Part shown: positions 43,478 to 53,909 of the stretch, piece by piece
Position numbering within the stretch: position 1 is the stretch's first letter
How the letters are laid out: every line of letters starts with the position of its first letter
NCBI RefSeq assembly: GCF_018324385.1
Contig: NZ_AP019536.1
Span: 186,001 to 250,000, forward strand
DNA from: Ferrigenium kumadai
Lineage (GTDB): Bacteria; Pseudomonadota; Gammaproteobacteria; Burkholderiales; Gallionellaceae
Reading direction: 5' to 3'
DNA length: 64,000 nucleotides
Made by a program: the position numbers and the translations under genes
The notes under the pieces: model-generated
The model's input: the letters and a program-made list of their open reading frames with translations, nothing else
Told to the model about the DNA's origin: nothing
Database searches by the model: none

Positions 43478-44218
43478 ATGCAAGGCAAAGTAGTGCTGGT
43501 GACCGGAGGGGCAAAGCGCGTCGGCGCGGCGGTCTGCCGCCGTCTGCATGCTGCCGGTGCAACGCTTGCCGTGCATTACCGCAGCTCCATGCAGCAGGCG
43601 CTGGACTTGCGGGACGAACTGAACGCGCTACGTCCGGACAGTGTCGCCGTGTTCCAGGCCGACTTGCTCGACGTGGCGACATTGCCACAACTGGTGCACG
43701 AGGTCATCGAAAAGTTCGGGCGGCTGGACGGGCTGGTCAACAACGCTTCCAGCTTCTACGCCACGCCGCTTGCCGGGATCGACGAGGGGCAATGGCAAGA
43801 CCTGCTCGGCACCAACCTCAAGGCGCCGCTGTTCCTCGCGCAGGCGGCGGCGGACGAATTGCGCCGCCGTCACGGTGCGATCGTGAACATCGCGGACATC
43901 CATGCGGAACGGCCGATGCAGGGGCATCTGCTGTACAGCGTCGCCAAGGCGGGGCTGGTGGCCTTGACCAAGGGCTTGGCGCAGGAGATGGCGCCGCAGG
44001 TGCGCGTCAATGCCGTCGCGCCCGGGGTCATCATCTGGCCGGAGGACTCGGACTGGGGCGACGAGGATCGCCGCCGCAAGATCGTGGCGCACACGCTGCT
44101 CAAACGCGAAGGCGAGCCGGACGACATCGCGCGCACCGTGCGTTTTTTATTGAACGACTCGCCCTACATCACCGGGCAGGTCATCGCGGTCGACGGCGGC
44201 CGCACCGTCAACATCTGA
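43478..44218 (+). CDS. Short-chain dehydrogenase, pteridine reductase-like
   Basis: 246-aa NADPH-dependent SDR. The nucleotide site is VLVTGGAKRVGAAVCRRLH with the R-rich turn typical of pteridine reductases (TGGAKRVG). LVNNASSFY, a YSVAK active-site pair and a C-terminal DGGRTVNI end are visible. The Ser of the usual triad is replaced by Asp-like residues in NIADIHAERP, a pattern of the PTR1/FolM group. Possible job: reduction of dihydromonapterin or dihydrofolate. It is followed 6 bases later by ttcA. Confidence 0.85.
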   Translation: MQGKVVLVTGGAKRVGAAVCRRLHAAGATLAVHYRSSMQQALDLRDELNALRPDSVAVFQADLLDVATLPQLVHEVIEKFGRLDGLVNNASSFYATPLAGIDEGQWQDLLGTNLKAPLFLAQAAADELRRRHGAIVNIADIHAERPMQGHLLYSVAKAGLVALTKGLAQEMAPQVRVNAVAPGVIIWPEDSDWGDEDRRRKIVAHTLLKREGEPDDIARTVRFLLNDSPYITGQVIAVDGGRTVNI

Positions 44219-44224
44219 GATCAC

Positions 44225-45079
44225 ATGAACGATATCGTACAACCCATCCATTTCGAGCATCACTCCACCAACTTCAACCGCCTGAAGGGCCGGTTGGAGC
44301 ACATGGTGGGCAAGGCCATCGGCGACTTCAACATGATCGAGGAGGGCGACACGGTGATGGTGTGTCTGAGCGGCGGCAAGGACTCCTATACCCTGCTCGA
44401 TATCCTGCTGACGTTGCGCAAGCGCGCGCCGATCGACTTCAAGGTCGTGGCGATGAACCTTGACCAGAAGCAGCCCGGCTTTCCCGCCGACGTATTGCCG
44501 AACTACCTGAAATCCATCGGTGTCGATTTCCACATCGAGACGCAGGACACCTACTCCATCGTCAAGGAGAAGATCCCCGAGGGCAAGACCACCTGCTCGC
44601 TGTGCTCGCGCCTGCGCCGCGGCATCATCTACAAGGTTGCGGGCGAGCTGGGCGCGAACAAGATCGCGCTGGGGCACCACCGTGACGACATGGTGGAGAC
44701 ATTGTTCCTGAACATGTTCTTCGGTGGCAAGCTGAAGGCGATGCCGCCCAAGCTGGTCACCGACAAGGGCGACCATGTGGTGATCCGTCCGCTGGCCTAT
44801 TGCGCCGAGAAGGACATCGCCCGCTACGCGCGCGGCATGGAGTTTCCCATCATCCCGTGCAACCTGTGCGGCTCGCAGGAGAACCTGCAGCGCCAGAACA
44901 TCAAGGAGATGCTGCATCAGTGGGAGAGCCAGTATCCGGGGCGGACCCAGACCATCTTCACCGCGATGCAGAACGTCAAGCCGTCGCACCTGCTCGATGG
45001 CAGCCTTTTCGATTTCAAGGGCATCAGGGTCGGCGATGCCGTGGCAGAAGGGGATATCGCTTTCGATCTCGGAGAATAA
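44225..45079 (+). CDS. ttcA: tRNA 2-thiocytidine biosynthesis protein TtcA
   Basis: 284-aa ATP-dependent enzyme that thiolates cytidine-32 of several tRNAs using a [4Fe-4S] cluster. The PP-loop [14 protein letters not shown] (about 49-62) binds [13 protein letters not shown] (about 122-131) and [12 protein letters not shown] (about 213-224) provide the cysteines. Length and the [20 protein letters not shown]-terminus match the family closely. Co-directional with the SDR gene. Confidence 0.95.
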   Translation: MNDIVQPIHFEHHSTNFNRLKGRLEHMVGKAIGDFNMIEEGDTVMVCLSGGKDSYTLLDILLTLRKRAPIDFKVVAMNLDQKQPGFPADVLPNYLKSIGVDFHIETQDTYSIVKEKIPEGKTTCSLCSRLRRGIIYKVAGELGANKIALGHHRDDMVETLFLNMFFGGKLKAMPPKLVTDKGDHVVIRPLAYCAEKDIARYARGMEFPIIPCNLCGSQENLQRQNIKEMLHQWESQYPGRTQTIFTAMQNVKPSHLLDGSLFDFKGIRVGDAVAEGDIAFDLGE

Positions 45080-45150
45080 TCCCCAGCGATTGTCCGGTTG
45101 ATGGATTGGCGGTAGCATGATCGGACGAATGTTGCTTGGGGATGCGCATC

Positions 45151-45726
45151 ATGAACCGCAAACAGAAGGTCGCATTGTGGGTGGGGCTGGCCAATCTCGC
45201 GCTGATCTTGCTTTTCCCGCCCTTTGATTCCTTCCCGTTCACCGATCCCGGCGCACTTATCTTCTCGGGTTTTCAGTTCGCTTTCGGCAGCGAAAGTAAC
45301 GAAGTCATCAACCGTGACGTGCTGTTCCTCGAGATCGTGGTGGTGCTGGTGAATGTCGGCATCGCCTGGTTGCTGTTGCGCGACGCCAAGCACATTCTTG
45401 TTACCCGGCATCGTCTCAATTATCAGAATGCCATCCTGCTGATGGTTGCGGCCAATCTCACGGTAATTCTGCTGTTCCCGCCGTTCGAATATTTCTACGC
45501 TCTCACCAATGCGGTGCTGCCGACCTTCCAGGGGTTCTACTTCATTTTTTCCGCCGGGCCGATGCTTGCCATCGTCACGCCGATACTTTATATCGAAGTG
45601 ATGTTCGTTCTGTTCAACGGCGCGGTGCTATGGCTGTTGTTCCGGGATAAGAAGGAGAAGGAGCTGACGCCGCAGGAAGCCATCGCGCTGATGCGCGAAC
45701 TCAGCCGCGAGCAGTCGCGATCTTGA
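45151..45726 (+). CDS. Internally duplicated membrane protein of unknown function
   Basis: 191-aa protein with four hydrophobic segments built from two homologous halves. NLALILLFPPFDSF (first half) matches NLTVILLFPPFEYF (second); FSGFQFAFG matches FQGFYFIFS; LFLEIVVVLVNVGIAWLLLRDAK matches LYIEVMFVLFNGAVLWLLFRDKK. Each half ends with a basic RD(A/K)K motif, and the C-terminal tail is charged. I do not recognise the family. Start ATG 45151 (MNRKQKV) is preferred over 45142 for spacing to GGGGA. Its 3' end overlaps the convergent YhcH-like gene by 26 bases. Confidence 0.75.
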   Translation: MNRKQKVALWVGLANLALILLFPPFDSFPFTDPGALIFSGFQFAFGSESNEVINRDVLFLEIVVVLVNVGIAWLLLRDAKHILVTRHRLNYQNAILLMVAANLTVILLFPPFEYFYALTNAVLPTFQGFYFIFSAGPMLAIVTPILYIEVMFVLFNGAVLWLLFRDKKEKELTPQEAIALMRELSREQSRS

Positions 45727-46156
45727 AGATCACCTTGCGAATGTCGCCGCTGGCGACCAGCGGCGCGTGCGCATCCTCCGGGAAGAAGATGCAGAACGCG
45801 CCGGGTGGCGTGGCGACCCACGACGCGGGCGCATCGCGGAAAAATTGGATGTCCTTCTCGGGACTGTAATCGCTCACCGGCTCGTGGCAATCCGCCAGCG
45901 GCATCCAGCCCATCTCATCCGTGCCTTCCAGCACCAGCTGGATATCGATGTACTTGCGGTGGCATTCCAGCTTTGCCGCTTCGCGTGTGCGTCCCGGAAC
46001 ATGCTCCACGATGGCGAACAGATCGTCCCCGACGACGGGATATCGCCCCGGCGCGAGCAACATCAGGTTTGTGTTGCGGATGTATTCGAATGCGCGCGGA
46101 AACAGCGGATGCAGTGCGGCATAGCGGTCGGCTTGCGAAAGGCTGGCGAAGATCAT
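45701..46156 (-). CDS. YhcH/YjgK/YiaL family cupin-like protein (DUF386)
   Basis: 151-aa beta-sandwich protein. KLECHRKYIDIQLVLEGTDEMGW (about 81-103) and FFPEDAHAPLVA with a conserved histidine are the family signature; a metal site is formed by these His/Glu residues. Family members occur with sialic acid or sugar-acid catabolism genes and may be anomerases. There is no such neighbourhood here, so the substrate is open. It is followed on the same strand... upstream by cytochrome b561, with a 6-base gap. Confidence 0.87.
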   Translation of the reverse strand: MIFASLSQADRYAALHPLFPRAFEYIRNTNLMLLAPGRYPVVGDDLFAIVEHVPGRTREAAKLECHRKYIDIQLVLEGTDEMGWMPLADCHEPVSDYSPEKDIQFFRDAPASWVATPPGAFCIFFPEDAHAPLVASGDIRKVIFKIATARG

Positions 46157-46162
46157 GAGTCT

Positions 46163-46711
46163 CTATTTCCGTTCAGGAAGCATTCGGGTCAGTGTGTTGT
46201 CGCGCACGATGTAGTGGTGATACAGGGCTGCTGCGGCATGCAGGCCGATGAGGTAATACCCCGCCGTGCCGACAGTCTCATGTATCTCTTTGAGCTGTTC
46301 AGCGAGTCCCTTGTTTTCGCCGACCAGCGCCGGGAGTTCCAGTCCGAAGAACGGGATGGGTTTCCCGGATGCGCTGAGCAGCAGCCAACCGGTCAACGGC
46401 ATGACTATCATCAGCAGGTAGAGCGCCAGATGCAACAGGTTGGCCGACAGTTGTTGCCAATGTGGCGGTTCCGGCTGGATGCCTGGCGTGGGGCCGGATA
46501 GGCGCGCGGCCAGCCGCAGCCAGACCAGCACGAACACCAGCATGCCGAGCATGAAGTGCCAGGCCTTCAATGCCTCGCGGAGGTCACTCCCCTTGGGGTA
46601 CAACTCACGGAGGTTGATGCTGGCATATACCGCGATGAACAACAGCAGCATCAGCCAGTGGATACTGATGGTAAGCGAGCCGTAACGGATTGTGGTGTTC
46701 TTCCAGTTCAT
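46163..46711 (-). CDS. Cytochrome b561 family protein
   Basis: 182-aa four-helix di-haem b membrane protein that moves electrons between quinone and periplasmic or other acceptors. Candidate haem ligands are His18 (SIHWLMLL), His52 (KAWHFMLGML), and the histidines in GLHAAAALYHHYIV near the C-terminus. The N-terminus RYGSLTISIHWLM is typical of YceJ-like proteins. No partner YceI-type gene is adjacent. The start is preceded by a GGAGAGG ribosome site. Confidence 0.9.
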   Translation of the reverse strand: MNWKNTTIRYGSLTISIHWLMLLLFIAVYASINLRELYPKGSDLREALKAWHFMLGMLVFVLVWLRLAARLSGPTPGIQPEPPHWQQLSANLLHLALYLLMIVMPLTGWLLLSASGKPIPFFGLELPALVGENKGLAEQLKEIHETVGTAGYYLIGLHAAAALYHHYIVRDNTLTRMLPERK

Positions 46712-46810
46712 CGTTCCTCTCCTTTAAAGGTGGTGTACGGCATGCGGCTGTGCGGGATAGCGCCATACTTCGTTGCGGACTCTACACCGACAAAGAAGAA
46801 ATTGGCATAC

Positions 46811-48157
46811 CTACAAGAACCTAGCCACCATCCCCTTGGCCAACTCTCCCTGCAACGGTATCTGCACGCGGTGCCCGCTGCCCGGCGCGACGGTGAGCGC
46901 TTCGCCTTCGAGGCTCTTCATCTCTTTCACTTCGATGATGGAGTTGCCTGAGGGGTGGATGATCTCCAGTTTGTCACCAACCGAGAACCGGTTCTTCACG
47001 TCGATCTCGGCCATGCCGTTCGCGCAAGCCACGATGTCGCCGACGTACTGCTGGCGGAAGCTCTCGGAGTGGCCGCGCATGTAGTTCTGCTGTTCGTGGG
47101 TGTGGTGGCGCTCGTAGAAGCCGTCGGTGTAGCCGCGGTTCGCCAAGGCATCCAGCGCCCCCAGCAGCTTCAGGTCGAAGGGGCGGCCTTTGACGGCGTC
47201 GTCGATGGCCTGGCGGTACACCTGCGCGGTGCGCGCCACGTAGTAGATGGACTTGGTGCGGCCTTCCACCTTCAGCGAATCCACGCCGATCCTCACCAGT
47301 CGCTCGACGTGCTCTACCGCGCGCAGGTCCTTGGAGTTCATGATGTAGGTGCCGTGCTCGTCTTCCAGTACCGGCATCAGTTCACCCGGGTGGTCCTGGC
47401 GCGAGATGACATACACACGATCGGCCAGCGGGTGGCGCGGCTGCGAACCGCAGTCGGACAGCGCGCTCTCGCTCAATGCCTTGTCGAAATCGAAGTCGAT
47501 CTTCTGGATGTCGCCCGTGCCGGTCTCTTCCGCGTTGTCCACCTTGTAGTCCCAGCGGCAGGAGTTGGTGCAGGTGCCCTGGTTCGCGTCGCGGTGGTTG
47601 AAGTAGCCGGAGAGCAGGCAGCGTCCGGAATAGGCGATGCATAGCGCGCCGTGGATGAACACTTCGAGTTCGATGTCCGGGCACTGCTGGCGGATCTCTT
47701 CGATCTCGTCCAGCGACAGTTCGCGCGACAGGATAACGCGGGTGAGCCCCAGTGATTTCCAGAACTTCACTGCCGCATAGTTGACGGTGTTGGCTTGCAC
47801 CGACAGATGCACCTGCATCTCTGGCCAGCGCTCGCGTACCATGGCAATGAGGCCGGGATCGGCCATGATCAGCGCGTCCGGCTGCATCTCGATGACCGGC
47901 TGCATGTCCGCCATGTAGGTCTTCACCTTGGCGTTGTGCGGCATCAGGTTGCTGGCGACGAACAGCTTCTTGCCCAATGCGTGCGCTTCCTGGATGCCGA
48001 TGCGCAGCTCTTCCAGCTTGAATTCATTGTTGCGCGCACGCAGGCTGTAGCGCGGCTGACCGGCGTATACCGCGTCCGCCCCGTAGGCGTAAGCGGTACG
48101 CATCTTTTCCAGCGTGCCGGCGGGCAGCAGCAGTTCGGGTGCGCGCAACTTGCTCAT
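46811..48157 (-). CDS. trhP: Peptidase U32-family tRNA hydroxylation protein
   Basis: 448-aa protein of the U32 family. The signature EVFIHGALCIAYSGRCLLS (about 166-184) with the iron-sulphur cysteines, then GTCTNSCRWDY, place it with YegQ/TrhP, which helps form 5-hydroxyuridine at position 34 of tRNA. The N-terminus KLRAPELLLPAGTLEKMRTA is typical. I start at ATG 48157, which overlaps the metF stop by 4 bases. It is the last gene of the ahcY-led run. Confidence 0.88.
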   Translation of the reverse strand: MSKLRAPELLLPAGTLEKMRTAYAYGADAVYAGQPRYSLRARNNEFKLEELRIGIQEAHALGKKLFVASNLMPHNAKVKTYMADMQPVIEMQPDALIMADPGLIAMVRERWPEMQVHLSVQANTVNYAAVKFWKSLGLTRVILSRELSLDEIEEIRQQCPDIELEVFIHGALCIAYSGRCLLSGYFNHRDANQGTCTNSCRWDYKVDNAEETGTGDIQKIDFDFDKALSESALSDCGSQPRHPLADRVYVISRQDHPGELMPVLEDEHGTYIMNSKDLRAVEHVERLVRIGVDSLKVEGRTKSIYYVARTAQVYRQAIDDAVKGRPFDLKLLGALDALANRGYTDGFYERHHTHEQQNYMRGHSESFRQQYVGDIVACANGMAEIDVKNRFSVGDKLEIIHPSGNSIIEVKEMKSLEGEALTVAPGSGHRVQIPLQGELAKGMVARFL

Positions 48158-48987
48158 CGGTAACCCAGACGATTCAGAATTTCCATCGAGGCGTTCGCCT
48201 GGTTCAGCGTGTAGAAGTGCAGCCCGGGCGCGCCGCCCGCGATGAGTTTCTCGCACAGCTGGGTGACCACGTCGAGGCCGAAGTTCTGTACCGACTCAAC
48301 GTCGTCGCCGTATCCTTCCAGCGTCTTGCGCATCCAGCGCGGGATCTCGGCGCCACAGGCATCGGAGAAGCGCGCCAGCTGCGAGAATTTCATGATCGGC
48401 ATGATGCCCGGCACGATGGGGATGGTGACGCCGAGTTTGCGCGTCTCCTCGACGAAGCGGAAATAGGCGTCGGTGTTGTAGAAATACTGTGTGATGGCGG
48501 AGTCGGCGCCTGCCGCGGCCTTGCGCTTGAAGTTGAGCATGTCATCGCGCGCGGAATTCGCCTGCGGGTGGAACTCGGGATAAGCGGCCACTTCGATGTG
48601 GAAGTGCTCGCCGGTCTCGGCGCGGATGAAGGACACCAGCTCGTTCGCGTACTGGAACTCGCCGATGCTGCCCATGCCGGACGGCAGGTCGCCCCTGAGC
48701 GCCACGATGCGGTTGATGCCCGCATCCTTGTAGGTGTGCAGCAAGGCGCGGATGTTTTCGCGCGTGGAGCCGACGCAGGAGAGGTGAGGAGCGGCGCAGT
48801 GCCCTTCCTTCTTGGTCAGCAGCACGGTCTCCAGCGTGCGCTCCTGTGTGGAGCCACCTGCGCCGAAGGTAACGGAAAAGAATTCCGGCTTGAGCAGCGC
48901 CAGTTGCTGGCGGGTGGCGGTGAGTTTCGCCATGCCTTCCGGCGTCTGCGGCGGGAAAAATTCAAAACTGATAAGTGGTTTATTCAT
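48154..48987 (-). CDS. metF: 5,10-methylenetetrahydrofolate reductase
   Basis: 277-aa FAD enzyme making 5-methyl-THF for methionine synthesis. Motifs: ISFEFFPPQTPEG at the N-terminus, FFSVTFGAGGSTQERT, LALRGDLP-type VALRGDLPSGMG, and AGADSAITQYFYN with the catalytic region. Length matches the bacterial family. ATG 48987 overlaps the DUF360 gene stop by 4 bases and its own stop overlaps trhP. The SAH riboswitch at the head of the run could therefore control it together with ahcY. Confidence 0.95.
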   Translation of the reverse strand: MNKPLISFEFFPPQTPEGMAKLTATRQQLALLKPEFFSVTFGAGGSTQERTLETVLLTKKEGHCAAPHLSCVGSTRENIRALLHTYKDAGINRIVALRGDLPSGMGSIGEFQYANELVSFIRAETGEHFHIEVAAYPEFHPQANSARDDMLNFKRKAAAGADSAITQYFYNTDAYFRFVEETRKLGVTIPIVPGIMPIMKFSQLARFSDACGAEIPRWMRKTLEGYGDDVESVQNFGLDVVTQLCEKLIAGGAPGLHFYTLNQANASMEILNRLGYR

Positions 48988-49337
48988 GACTTCCTCAGAA
49001 GTTGAGAGGCGGCGGCAGACATCGCCCACGAAAAGATGCTGTACAAAACAGCGCCGAATACGCCGTACCAGAAGCCGTCCACTACGAAGCCCTTGAGCAC
49101 CGAACCAACGAACCAGAACAGCAGTCCGTTGATGACGAAGATGAACAGGCCCAGCGTCAGCAGCGTGACCGGCAGGGTCAGCAACAACAGCAGCGGGCGG
49201 ATCAATGTGTTGACCAGACCAAGGAAGAAAGCGGCGATCATCGCATCGACGAAACTGTCGAGATGGATGCCCGGCACGAAGTTCGCCACGGCCAGCAGGG
49301 CCAGCGCGTTCAATACCCAGATCAGCAGTAGTCTCAT
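48984..49337 (-). CDS. Small four-helix membrane protein, phage-holin-IV/YvlD-like (DUF360)
   Basis: 117-aa integral membrane protein with four predicted helices (about 4-20, 30-50, 55-78 and 88-110). GIHLDSFVDAMIAAFFLGLVNTLIRPLL is the family core. The holin label is historical; these chromosomal proteins are of unknown function and not phage lysis genes by context. It sits inside the ahcY-metF run, with 4-base overlaps on both sides. Confidence 0.85.
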   Translation of the reverse strand: MRLLLIWVLNALALLAVANFVPGIHLDSFVDAMIAAFFLGLVNTLIRPLLLLLTLPVTLLTLGLFIFVINGLLFWFVGSVLKGFVVDGFWYGVFGAVLYSIFSWAMSAAASQLLRKS

Positions 49338-49705
49338 GTTGCCTTCCTTCCGGTGCGTTTAACGGGTTTCGCGGCGTGCGCTCGCAGTGCCGCGGCATAA
49401 GCCGACTGGCACCACTCGCGCATCTCCGCGGGCGACTCGAGGCAAGCCTCGGGCGCCGACCAGTAGGACATCTGCACGGTGCGTACTTTGCTCTCGTAGA
49501 CGAACGGGCGGCTGCCCGCCCGTTCGAACTGCGCCACGTTGTGCGCATCGGTCTTGAAGTACAACTGGTCCTCCGCGATCAGGGCGAACATCAACCCTTC
49601 CCGGTACAGGCCGAAACCGCCGAACATCCTGCGCGCCGACACTGCGGCCCAGCCCGCCATGAGTTCCACGACGTATTCGGCGAACTCGTTGCGGGCGGCG
49701 GACAT
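49334..49705 (-). CDS. TfoX/Sxy N-terminal domain protein
   Basis: 123-aa stand-alone TfoX-N domain. VSARRMFGGFGLYREGLMFALIAEDQLYFK (about 22-51) and the YWSAPEACLESP segment are characteristic. Full-length TfoX controls natural competence in gamma-proteobacteria; short TfoX-N proteins like this have no established role. It begins 4 bases after ahcY on the same strand. The C-terminus is basic (AKPVKRTGRKAT). Confidence 0.85.
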   Translation of the reverse strand: MSAARNEFAEYVVELMAGWAAVSARRMFGGFGLYREGLMFALIAEDQLYFKTDAHNVAQFERAGSRPFVYESKVRTVQMSYWSAPEACLESPAEMREWCQSAYAAALRAHAAKPVKRTGRKAT

Positions 49706-49709
49706 GCTC

Positions 49710-51125
<1,416 letters not shown>

Positions 51126-51154
51126 AACAGACTCCATTCATGAAAGTTAATGAA

Positions 51155-51233
51155 TGGGTGCCGTTGAAACGTTTGAGGCTCCGAGCCTGACGGGGGAATG
51201 GTGATCAAACCCGCTGCAGCACCCCTCGGAGGG
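51155..51233 (-). promoter_or_regulatory. SAH riboswitch controlling ahcY
   Basis: On the minus strand the leader reads CTCCGAGGGGTGCTGCAGC, a variable loop, then GTCAGGCTCGGAG, and AACGGCACCC. CTCCGAG pairs with CTCGGAG to form P1, and GGGTGC pairs with GCACCC to form the pseudoknot-type helix. This matches the SAH-I aptamer consensus (CCGAGGRGCGYUGC ... CAGGCUCGG ... AACGGCGCUC) base by base except for compensated changes. SAH binding is known to turn ahcY on. The aptamer ends about 30 bases before the ahcY ATG, so control may act on ribosome access. Confidence 0.92.
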
Positions 51234-51238
51234 CGCGG

Positions 51239-51267
51239 ATTATAAACGTAAAAGCGATTTGTTGCAG
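51239..51267 (-). promoter_or_regulatory. Promoter of the ahcY riboswitch transcript
   Basis: A perfect -10 box TATAAT on the minus strand (plus 51239-51244) lies about 6 bases before the first aptamer bases, so transcription would begin at the aptamer. A weak -35 (CTGCAA, plus 51262-51267) is 17 bases away. It overlaps the end of the HD-GYP gene's 3' region. Confidence 0.65.
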
Positions 51268-51273
51268 AGGCGG

Positions 51274-52503
51274 CTACCAGGGCGCGCCAGCCACCCCGCT
51301 CCACAGGGTGTGCATGTCGTGGATGGCCCACTTGGCGGGATCTTCGTGGGAAACGATCTTGTCCGCACAGGCGGGTTTCGACAGGTCCAGGATTTCCGGC
51401 GTGATTCGCGCATCGGACTTGATGGAGAAGAACACCTTCACCTTGGGGGTGAGCAGGGATTTCTCGGTCTGCTCGATGACTACGCCCAGGCGCTCGGATT
51501 TGAGTTTGATCAGCGAGCCGACCGGATAGATGCCGATACTGCGGACGAAGGCTTCGAAGATGCGCTGGTCGAAATGCCCCTTGCTCCATTCAGCCATCTT
51601 GCGGATCGACTCCGCAGGCTCCCAGCCGTTCTTGTAGGGGCGGTTGGACGTGATCGCGTCATACACATCGCACACTGCCCCCATTTTGGCGTAAAGGCTG
51701 ATCTGTTCTTCGCTGAGGCGCTCGGGATACCCGCTGCCGTCGACCTTTTCGTGGTGGTGCAGGCAGACGTCCAGCGCGATGTCGCTGATCCCGCTGCCCT
51801 CCAGCAGCAGCTTGTGGCCCTCGGCGGGGTGGCTCTTCACGGTCTCGAACTCGGCGTCAGTCAGCTTGCCCGGCTTGTTGAGGATCTCCGGCGGAATCAT
51901 CATCTTGCCGATGTCGTGCAACAGGCCGGCCAAGCCCGCCTGGCGGACATGTTCGTCATCCAGTTCCAGTTGCCGGGCCAGCGAGACCATCAGTGCGCAT
52001 ACGGCCACCGAATGCATGTAGGTGTAATCGTCCTTGTTCTTCAGGCGCGCCAGGCCGATCAGCGCGCCGGGGTTGCGCGCGACCGAAGTGGTGATCTCCT
52101 CGACGATGGGCAGCGCATTGTCGGCGTTCAGTGCCTTGCCCATACGTGCTTCATGGAACATCGAGGTGACGGCCTCCTTGGATTTGGCACATATCCTGAC
52201 GGCGCGGGCGGCCTCCTGTGCGACGTCGATGCGCAGGGGCGGCTTGCCGGGTGTGGCCACTTGGACGAGGGCGGCTTCGACTTCGGCCGCGACCGTTTCT
52301 TTGGTTTGGCCGCCTTCGACGTCCAGCCCTTTGGACGTGTCGATCCACACCTCCTTGATGCCGGTGGTCTGGATGGTCTGCAGGTCTTTGTCGCTGTCCA
52401 GCAGGAAAGCGCTCCGCCAGAACGGGTGATCCATCCACGAGCCGCAGAATTCATGTATGTGCATGCCCAGGCGCAACTGTTTGACGGCGATACGTTTCAG
52501 CAT
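51274..52503 (-). CDS. HD-GYP domain c-di-GMP phosphodiesterase-like protein (DUF3391 N-terminus)
   Basis: 409-aa cytoplasmic protein. The N-terminal DUF3391 part (KQLRLGMHIHEFCGSWMDHPFW) is followed by a linker and an HD-GYP domain (about 150-340): HSVAVCALMVSLARQL, HDIGK, HPAEGHKLL, HHHEKVDGSGYP and DVYDAITSNRPYK. The metal-binding histidines and the GYP motif are intact, so activity as a c-di-GMP hydrolase is likely. It lies between metK and ahcY on the same strand, separated by terminator and promoter elements on both sides. Confidence 0.92.
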   Translation of the reverse strand: MLKRIAVKQLRLGMHIHEFCGSWMDHPFWRSAFLLDSDKDLQTIQTTGIKEVWIDTSKGLDVEGGQTKETVAAEVEAALVQVATPGKPPLRIDVAQEAARAVRICAKSKEAVTSMFHEARMGKALNADNALPIVEEITTSVARNPGALIGLARLKNKDDYTYMHSVAVCALMVSLARQLELDDEHVRQAGLAGLLHDIGKMMIPPEILNKPGKLTDAEFETVKSHPAEGHKLLLEGSGISDIALDVCLHHHEKVDGSGYPERLSEEQISLYAKMGAVCDVYDAITSNRPYKNGWEPAESIRKMAEWSKGHFDQRIFEAFVRSIGIYPVGSLIKLKSERLGVVIEQTEKSLLTPKVKVFFSIKSDARITPEILDLSKPACADKIVSHEDPAKWAIHDMHTLWSGVAGAPW

Positions 52504-52542
52504 CGGGAAAGCTGGTGTGGTTGGCTTGGGCGGATTCTATAC

Positions 52543-52574
52543 TGAAAAAAAACAGCCGCACGAGGCGGCTGTTT
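52543..52574 (-). terminator. Terminator downstream of metK
   Basis: AAACAGCCGC (52550-52559) pairs with GCGGCTGTTT (52565-52574), a perfect 10-bp stem with a 5-base loop. On the minus strand it is followed by a run of eight T. It lies 110 bases after the metK stop and 40 bases before the HD-GYP start, separating the two transcripts. Confidence 0.88.
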
Positions 52575-52684
52575 TCATTTGGTGCTTTGTCGGTGTTTTG
52601 GCTACGGCCGCCGCTACGCGGCTTAACCTGTGCAAGCACAGGCTAGCCTTCGCCCGAATAAAGACAAGCGCCGTTGGCGTGGCC

Positions 52685-53848
52685 TTACAGGCCAGCGTCA
52701 GCCCGCAGGGCTGCCGCCTTGTCTGTATTCTCCCAAGTGAACCCCGGCTCTTCGCGGCCAAAGTGGCCGTAAGCTGCGGTGTTCTGGTAGATTGGACGCA
52801 GCAGGTCGAGCATCTGCACGATGCCCTTCGGGCGCAGGTCGAAGTGCTTCTTCACCAGTTCGGTGATCTTCTCGTCGGAGATCTTGCCGGTGCCGTAGGT
52901 GGTGACCATGATGCTGGTCGGTTGTGCCACGCCGATGGCGTAGGAGACTTGCACCAGGCACTTGTCTGCCAGGCCGGCGGCAACGATGTTTTTCGCCACA
53001 TAGCGGCCGGCGTAGGCAGCCGAGCGGTCGACCTTGGACGGATCCTTGCCGGAGAACGCGCCGCCGCCGTGCGGGGCTGCGCCACCGTAGGTGTCGACGA
53101 TGATCTTGCGCCCGGTCAGGCCGCAGTCGCCCTGCGGGCCGCCGATGACGAAACGTCCGGTCGGGTTCACCAGATACTTGATGTCGCCCTTGATCAGTTC
53201 CTTCGGCAGCACCGGCTTGATGATCTCTTCGATCGCGGCTTCGCGGATCTGCTCCAGTGTCATTTCCGGGGCGTGCTGGGTGGAGAGCACCACGGTGTCG
53301 ATGGCGTACGGCTTGCCATCGACGTACTTGACGGTGACTTGCGACTTCGCGTCCGGACGCAGCCAGGGCAGGCGGCCGTCGTGGCGCAGTTGCGCCTGGC
53401 GCTCGACGATGCGGTGCGACAGGTAGATGGGCAGCGGCATCAGCGTGTCGGTCTCGCGGCAGGCGTAGCCGAACATCAGGCCCTGGTCGCCCGCGCCCTG
53501 GTTCAGGAAGTCGTCGGAAGCGCGGTCCACGCCCTGGGCGATGTCCGGGCTCTGCTTGTCATAGGCCACCAGCACTGCGCAGCCCTTGTAGTCGATGCCG
53601 TATTCGGTGTTGTCGTAGCCGATGCGCTTGATGGTGTCGCGCGCGACGTGGATGTAGTCGACATTGGCGGAAGTAGTGATCTCGCCGGCCAATACCACGA
53701 GGCCGGTGTTGCACAACGTCTCGGCAGCTACCCGCGCATAGGGGTCTTGCGCTAGAATCGCGTCCAGAATTGCATCGGAAATCTGGTCGGCTACCTTGTC
53801 CGGATGGCCCTCGGACACGGATTCGGATGTAAAGAAGTACTCGCTCAT
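52685..53848 (-). CDS. metK: S-adenosylmethionine synthetase
   Basis: 387-aa enzyme making SAM from methionine and [34 protein letters not shown] at the N-terminus, [12 protein letters not shown], the [19 protein letters not shown] loop and the [11 protein letters not shown] segment are diagnostic; length is standard. ATG 53848 lies behind a weak purine stretch (GGAGAGCC) and a longer upstream frame is not needed. It is divergent from the acyltransferase pair. Placement near ahcY and metF makes this a methyl-cycle cluster. Confidence 0.97.
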   Translation of the reverse strand: MSEYFFTSESVSEGHPDKVADQISDAILDAILAQDPYARVAAETLCNTGLVVLAGEITTSANVDYIHVARDTIKRIGYDNTEYGIDYKGCAVLVAYDKQSPDIAQGVDRASDDFLNQGAGDQGLMFGYACRETDTLMPLPIYLSHRIVERQAQLRHDGRLPWLRPDAKSQVTVKYVDGKPYAIDTVVLSTQHAPEMTLEQIREAAIEEIIKPVLPKELIKGDIKYLVNPTGRFVIGGPQGDCGLTGRKIIVDTYGGAAPHGGGAFSGKDPSKVDRSAAYAGRYVAKNIVAAGLADKCLVQVSYAIGVAQPTSIMVTTYGTGKISDEKITELVKKHFDLRPKGIVQMLDLLRPIYQNTAAYGHFGREEPGFTWENTDKAAALRADAGL

Positions 53849-53909
53849 GGCTCTCCGTTCGATCACTACGTTAATTTAATAGGGCGCGCATTATAGCAAA
53901 CCCAACTAT

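Noticed and set aside
48984..49337. Phage remnant suggested by the holin-like label
   Set aside because: No other phage gene nearby; DUF360/YvlD proteins are common chromosomal genes and this one is embedded in a methyl-cycle operon.
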